Below, in pieces: positions 7,289 to 12,109 of a stretch of DNA of 12,109 nucleotides; position 1 is the first letter of the stretch; each line of letters begins with the position of its first letter. A model generated the notes under the pieces. The model searched no databases. It worked only from the letters and a program-made list of their open reading frames with translations, and was not told where the DNA came from. The translations under genes and the position numbers were made by a program. Location of the stretch: contig CAJPSG010000009.1 in NCBI GenBank assembly GCA_905373195.1, forward strand, positions 1 to 12,109. Reading direction: 5' to 3'. The stretch is from Kingella oralis. GTDB lineage: Bacteria > Pseudomonadota > Gammaproteobacteria > Burkholderiales > Neisseriaceae.

Positions 7289-8293
7289 TTACATTACTTT
7301 TTTCAACTGTTCGATTAAGCCAGTTAGTGTAACGAATGTGAGTTGATACATACTGCTTAGTGATTTGGCTTGCGCTTCATTTATGTTGGTAACTAACAGA
7401 ATAAAATTGTCAGCAGGGATATTCAAGCGTTTTCTTAAATTCAAATATTTATCTAAATTTTGACGGTATTCCCCTGTTTTGCATTCAATCACAATGAGCT
7501 GTTTATTTTTCGGCAAAAATAACACGTCCAATTCGTGCAAATCTTCGTTGGTAAAGCGAATTTTCGCGCTACGGGCGCAAGAGAAGTTGTAATTTTTACC
7601 ATATTGTTTAGCTAGGGTAAGTATTTCGTTGAGTGCAAACCATTCTAACCATGTGCCGTTAAAAAATTGACGAATGGGTGTTGCGGCTTGCAGTTTTAGG
7701 TGTATCAACTTGTCTTGTTTTTGGTAGGTATAACGAGAAAATAATGTATGGCTATAAAATTCACGACAGATATTGTTGATTTGTTGCGCTTCTTTTTGAC
7801 TGTATTTTTTTAAGTCTAGGTTTAAGCCACTATGGTTATTACGGTAGTTCCACGCAATTTTGTTGAGAATATCTTGGAATATGGCGAAGTTTTTGCCAAT
7901 CTTTGCAGCAGCTTCGTCAAAATAACCACTCATATCTATGGCAGCGCAATCAAATTCAGGAGTAATTTGTTTATTTTTAAACCAATCAGTTAGCGGCTGG
8001 TGCTGCTCAATATTAGCAAGAATATTGGTGTCGGATAGTTTTACCTTGTCCAAAGGGTTGCTTTGATTGTGTTCCTGCGCTTGTTGCTGTTCGGTTGGTT
8101 CTTTATCTTGATTTTTCAAGGCATTGAGTTCACGCACAGCGCTTGCCCAACGGTCAATAATGTGTTGGATAAATGGCGCAGTCTCGTACACCGTTACATC
8201 TTGCCCGCAGTTGGCACATTTTGTTGGCGGCATACTGCGATGAATAATGTGTTCACTAATGAATTTGCAATGGTTACAACGATATACACCCAT
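7289..8293 (-). CDS. Four-cysteine N-terminus plus PD-(D/E)XK-like nuclease domain protein
   Basis: I do not recognise this 334-residue protein as a named family. Residues 1-35 hold C6xxC9 and C26xxC29, a likely zinc ribbon. Residues 60-85 are a Gln/Asn/Lys-rich linker, and about 90-210 look helical. The C-terminal part has GTWLEWF (213-219, E217), then ELDV (D256) and, after about 12 residues, IECKTG (E270, K272). This order of Glu, Asp and Glu-x-Lys is that of PD-(D/E)XK nucleases, and the GxWLE...ELDV...ECK pattern resembles the nuclease half of DUF1887/Card1. The CARF domain of Card1 is absent. The gene is clearly AT-rich against murD next door (18 of 60 G/C at 7921-7980, 44 of 60 at 8461-8520) and holds no DUS, both suggesting acquisition. 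AAGGAA precedes the ATG by 7 nt. Nuclease activity is inferred. Confidence 0.8.
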   Translation of the reverse strand: MGVYRCNHCKFISEHIIHRSMPPTKCANCGQDVTVYETAPFIQHIIDRWASAVRELNALKNQDKEPTEQQQAQEHNQSNPLDKVKLSDTNILANIEQHQPLTDWFKNKQITPEFDCAAIDMSGYFDEAAAKIGKNFAIFQDILNKIAWNYRNNHSGLNLDLKKYSQKEAQQINNICREFYSHTLFSRYTYQKQDKLIHLKLQAATPIRQFFNGTWLEWFALNEILTLAKQYGKNYNFSCARSAKIRFTNEDLHELDVLFLPKNKQLIVIECKTGEYRQNLDKYLNLRKRLNIPADNFILLVTNINEAQAKSLSSMYQLTFVTLTGLIEQLKKVM

Positions 8294-8362
8294 TTGGCAT
8301 TCCTTATTTAGTTGGGAAAGTTAGTGTGATTGAAGTTCGGACATCATAAAGTTAAACCTGTT

Positions 8363-8374
8363 TTCAGGCTGCCT
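8363..8374 (-). repeat. DUS between murD and the nuclease gene
   Basis: A perfect AGGCAGCCTGAA on the minus strand lies 8 nt downstream of the murD stop. It is unpaired, so it is more likely an uptake signal than a terminator. A minor hairpin CCTG/CAGG overlaps it, but without a T run. The rest of the 88-nt gap before the nuclease gene holds no promoter I can defend. Confidence 0.85.
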
Positions 8375-8381
8375 CAAAGAT

Positions 8382-9713
8382 TTACAGCTGCTCAAACGCT
8401 TCTTTAAACACTTGCGCCCGATGGGCATAGCCTTGGAACATATCGTAGCTGGCGCAGGCGGGGGACAGCAGCACGATGTCGCCTGCCTGTGCGGCGGCGT
8501 GGGCGGCGGCAACGGCTTGTGGCAGCGTGTCGCAGAACCGATGCGGCACGTTACGCGCGGCGAGTTCGGCGGCGATTTTGGGCGCGTCCACGCCAATCAG
8601 GAACACGGCGCGGGCTTTGTCTTGCAACACGGCGGCAAGCGGGGCGAAGTCTTGCCCTTTGCCTTGCCCGCCTGCGATAAGCACGATTTTTTGCGGCAGC
8701 CCTGCGATGGCGGCCACGGTTGCGCCCACGTTGGTGCCTTTGCTGTCGTCAATGTAAACCACGCCGTCTTTTGCGCCGATTTTTTCTACGCGGTGGGGCA
8801 AGCCGTGGAAGGTTTGGATGTGTTGCACCAGTTCACTGCGCGGGATGCCGATGGCTTCGCATAGGGCGAGTGCGGCGAGTGCGTTGGCAGTGTTGTGGCT
8901 GCCTTGTAGCGGGATTTGGCTTTGCGCCATCAAGTCGGCATCCTGCTGTTTCAGGCTGCCTGAAACGGGGTCTAGCCAATAATCGGCGGCTTGCGCGAGC
9001 GAAAAATAACGGGTTTGCTGCGCAGGGCGGTGCATGGCGCGGCAGAAGGGGTCGTCGGCGTTGAGGATTTGCACGCGGCAGTCGTTGAAAATTTGGTCTT
9101 TGGCGCGGGCGTAGTCCAAGAGGTCGTCGTAGCGGTTGAGGTGGTCTTCGGAGATGTTGAGACAGGCGGCGGCTGCGGCGGCGAGGCTGGGCGTGGTTTC
9201 CAGTTGAAAGCTGGATAGTTCCAACACCCACACATCCGCGCTTTTGCCTTGCCGTTGCAGCCATGCGTCTAACACGGGCGTGCCGATGTTGCCTGCGATA
9301 ACGGTATCCAAGCCGCTTTGTTGGCAAAGATGCCCGACGAGGCTGGTGGTGGTGGTTTTGCCGTTGCTGCCTGTGATGGCGAGGATGCGGTCGCGCTGGT
9401 GGCGCAGCAGGTCGGCAAGGATGGCAACGTCGCCTGTTACCACGCCGCCGCGTTGTTCAAATTCGCGGATTTCAGGCTGCCTGCGGCTGATGCCAGGGCT
9501 TAGGATAAGCATGGTTTTATCGGCTAACGCGGTTTTCAGGCTGCCTGAAAGGGTAGGGTAGCGGGGGAATTGCTGGGCGAGTTCGGCTTGGCGCTCGGCG
9601 GTGAGGTTTTCATCGTAGGCGGCGACTTGGTTTGCGCTGATGTGGGCAAGATAGCGCAGGATGGAAAGCCCTGTGCTGCCCAGCCCTGCCACGAGGATTT
9701 TTTGATTGTTCAT
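8382..9713 (-). CDS. murD: UDP-N-acetylmuramoyl-L-alanine--D-glutamate ligase MurD
   Basis: This cytoplasmic ATP-dependent ligase adds D-glutamate to UDP-MurNAc-L-Ala in peptidoglycan precursor synthesis. The 443 residues match the family. The N-terminal Rossmann-like domain has GLGSTGLS at 10-17. The ATP loop TGSNGKTTT is at 114-122. The central domain has DHLNRY (190-195) followed by K205, which matches the carbamylated lysine of E. coli MurD. The C-terminal domain shows HRVE, DDSKGTN and [10 protein letters not shown] (415-424). Three perfect DUS copies lie inside the gene (8950, 9471 and 9535), two of them coding for GSLK and one for RQPE. The ATG overlaps the upstream stop as ATGA, which suggests translational coupling. 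The codon mix is GC-rich. The gene lies apart from the usual mraY/ftsW neighbours. Confidence 0.95.
   Translation of the reverse strand: MNNQKILVAGLGSTGLSILRYLAHISANQVAAYDENLTAERQAELAQQFPRYPTLSGSLKTALADKTMLILSPGISRRQPEIREFEQRGGVVTGDVAILADLLRHQRDRILAITGSNGKTTTTSLVGHLCQQSGLDTVIAGNIGTPVLDAWLQRQGKSADVWVLELSSFQLETTPSLAAAAAACLNISEDHLNRYDDLLDYARAKDQIFNDCRVQILNADDPFCRAMHRPAQQTRYFSLAQAADYWLDPVSGSLKQQDADLMAQSQIPLQGSHNTANALAALALCEAIGIPRSELVQHIQTFHGLPHRVEKIGAKDGVVYIDDSKGTNVGATVAAIAGLPQKIVLIAGGQGKGQDFAPLAAVLQDKARAVFLIGVDAPKIAAELAARNVPHRFCDTLPQAVAAAHAAAQAGDIVLLSPACASYDMFQGYAHRAQVFKEAFEQL
8949..8965. repeat. Palindromic two-dialect DUS in murD
   Basis: The 17-mer TTTCAGGCTGCCTGAAA holds the Kingella-type DUS on the minus strand and the Simonsiella-type AGGCTGCCTGAA on the plus strand. 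In MurD it encodes part of SGSLKQ. Confidence 0.85.
9471..9482 (-). repeat. DUS in murD read as RQPE
   Basis: A perfect minus-strand DUS in a different coding phase from the other murD copies, giving [10 protein letters not shown]. Confidence 0.88.
9534..9550. repeat. Palindromic two-dialect DUS near the murD 5' end
   Basis: The same 17-mer as at 8949-8965, encoding part of LSGSLKT. It lies about 65 bp from the RQPE copy. Confidence 0.85.
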
Positions 9714-10552
9714 TTGGTGCCTCTTGTGCGTTCGTATGAAATCACGCCTGTTTCGCCTGTGGGCATTTCTTCCATGCCCAGCTCTTCTTTGATGCTGCGC
9801 GGTTTTTCACGCTTGGAGGCGGGGACGGGCGATTCGGTTTCTTGGGGCGCGAGTTCTTGTTCATCGGGGGCGATGCGCGACTCGTTGGCTTCGTTTTCAG
9901 GCTGCATTGGCGGCGCGGGGTTGGCGGGGGCTTTGGTTGCGGCGTTATCTTCGGGGCTGGGCACTTGGGTGAGCCATTTGCCCGCGCTGCTTTGCGAATA
10001 GGCAATGTCGCTTTGCGCTTCGTCGCTCGCGCCGACCACTTGGGCGAGGATTTTGCGCGTTTTGGCAGCCTGAACCGCCTCGCTGCGCCATGTTACGCCA
10101 TCGGCAGGCACGCCAAGCACGACTGTGCCACCCACTTCCAGCGGGGATTCTAGCGTGATGGGGATGCTTTTGCTTTCGGCAACGGCGTGTTTGCCGTCGT
10201 TGATGTATAGCGCGAGGCTGATGTAAACGGTGGAAACGGTGAATTTGCCTTGGTTGGAGAGCGAAACGCGGATATTGGGCTCGCCTGCGGTGTAGGAGAA
10301 ATCGCCTGCTTTGATGACCACGTCTTCGCCTGTACTGACGGAATCGTTTGCATCGCTGGCGGGCAAGGGCAGCAGCGGGGCGGAGGCTTCTAGGTTGATT
10401 TCGGGCAGGGCAACGGGCGAGGCGGTGTTTTGGATGCCTGCCGCGCCCTCGCTCACGGCTTGGATGAAGCGGTAGCCGCCGTAGCCCATTGCGCCGAACA
10501 GCACAACGGCGATAGCGGCGACGACTTTGGTGTAAACGGATTTTTCTGCCAT
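9710..10552 (-). CDS. Single-pass membrane protein of unknown function encoded upstream of murD
   Basis: I take the ATG at 10552 as the start, giving 280 residues. A longer TTG start at 10603 is possible, but a likely promoter -10 lies inside that extension. A membrane anchor occupies about residues 10-29 ([20 protein letters not shown]) and should leave the bulk outside the cytoplasm. Around 80-175 there is a predicted beta-sandwich (from [17 protein letters not shown]), reminiscent of FxLYD/DUF3426-type domains. The C-terminal 90 residues are rich in Pro, Glu and Ala and probably disordered. In Neisseria dcw clusters a hypothetical gene (reported as dcaB) lies between mraY and murD, and this gene has the same place before murD. 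Homology to it is not shown here. Its stop overlaps the murD start by four bases. Near-DUS sites lie at 9896 and 10063. Confidence 0.78.
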   Translation of the reverse strand: MAEKSVYTKVVAAIAVVLFGAMGYGGYRFIQAVSEGAAGIQNTASPVALPEINLEASAPLLPLPASDANDSVSTGEDVVIKAGDFSYTAGEPNIRVSLSNQGKFTVSTVYISLALYINDGKHAVAESKSIPITLESPLEVGGTVVLGVPADGVTWRSEAVQAAKTRKILAQVVGASDEAQSDIAYSQSSAGKWLTQVPSPEDNAATKAPANPAPPMQPENEANESRIAPDEQELAPQETESPVPASKREKPRSIKEELGMEEMPTGETGVISYERTRGTK

Positions 10553-10584
10553 GTTGGACTCGCTTTCAGGCTGCGTGGGAAAAG

Positions 10585-10616
10585 GGGATTTTAACAAACG
10601 CAAAGGCAGCCTGAAA
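10585..10616 (-). promoter_or_regulatory. Candidate extended -10 promoter for the membrane protein-murD pair
   Basis: On the minus strand TAAAAT (10593-10588) is preceded by TGT, forming an extended -10. Seventeen bases further upstream is TTTCAG (3 of 6 to consensus), which falls inside the DUS-pair hairpin. Transcription would start near 10581, about 30 nt before the ATG at 10552. This is the only reasonable promoter seen in the gap, and it supports the shorter start of the downstream gene. Confidence 0.45.
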
Positions 10617-10643
10617 CCCGCTTTCCCGGTTTTCAGGCTGCCT
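10604..10643 (-). terminator. DUS-pair hairpin downstream of gdhA
   Basis: Perfect opposed DUS copies (10604-10615 and 10632-10643) form a stem of at least 13 bp (10604-10616 with 10631-10643) around a 14-nt loop. It lies 23 nt after the gdhA stop. The minus-strand tail (CCTTTGCGTTTG) is only modestly T-rich, so termination may be partial. The arrangement matches the two other DUS-pair terminators in this window. Confidence 0.65.
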
Positions 10644-10666
10644 ATTTGTTTGCAGGATGCTGCCGG

Positions 10667-12109
<1,443 letters not shown>

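Noticed and set aside
7289..8293. Calling the nuclease a true Card1/Can2 CRISPR effector.
   Set aside because: No CARF domain is visible at the N-terminus and no CRISPR array or cas gene is in the window. Only the C-terminal motifs are similar.
8412..9561. Several open frames opposite and within murD.
   Set aside because: They are high-GC shadow frames with Arg/Gly/Cys-rich or Pro/Thr-rich low-complexity products. MurD explains the region fully.
10553..10603. A 17-residue N-terminal extension of the membrane protein from a TTG start.
   Set aside because: It overlaps a likely -10 box and a near-match uptake sequence. The ATG at 10552 gives a normal anchor right at the N-terminus.

Overview
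The window is a chromosomal segment from a member of the Neisseriaceae. The best clue is the 12-mer AGGCAGCCTGAA (or its complement TTCAGGCTGCCT), a DNA uptake sequence dialect associated with Kingella-type Neisseriaceae. I count 16 perfect copies and 5 copies with one mismatch. The gene set also fits: Neisseria-like type IV pilus genes next to coaE and zapD, and a GdhA very close to the Neisseria protein as I remember it. The genus cannot be fixed from the sequence alone; a Kingella-like or Alysiella/Simonsiella-like organism is an inference.

Left part (1-6037, plus strand): a tRNA-Thr(TGT) with its own terminator is followed by an extended -10 promoter and a roughly 80-nt leader. Then come pilB (pilF in Neisseria), pilC (pilG in Neisseria) and pilD, which are the assembly ATPase, inner-membrane platform and prepilin peptidase of the type IV pilus. 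The closely spaced coaE, zapD and pncC/cinA genes follow. Type IV pili drive uptake of DUS-bearing DNA in this family, so the machine and its recognition signal sit together here. The pilus genes themselves carry no DUS. An inverted DUS pair forms a probable terminator after pncC, and a yciO-family gene follows.

Middle (6716-8381): a strong bidirectional DUS-pair terminator separates the plus-strand block from a minus-strand block. The first minus-strand genes are a META/HslJ-type lipoprotein and an AT-rich orphan gene. The orphan encodes a four-cysteine N-terminus and a PD-(D/E)XK-like nuclease domain resembling the nuclease half of DUF1887/Card1 proteins. It is the best candidate for a transferred or poorly described activity.

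Right part (8382-12109, minus strand): murD overlaps by ATGA with an upstream single-pass membrane protein gene. Further right is gdhA (NADP-type glutamate dehydrogenase), which is broken. A 104-bp Correia-like miniature element with 28-nt terminal inverted repeats has inserted at a TA in the middle of the gene and introduces a stop and a frameshift. The first 22 or so codons also look damaged. Removing the element restores the reading frame exactly at the insertion point.

The most interesting points are the gdhA-disrupting element with its unusual ends, the four-cysteine nuclease gene, and the way DUS copies have been absorbed into coding sequence, including the last residues and stop codons of coaE and zapD.
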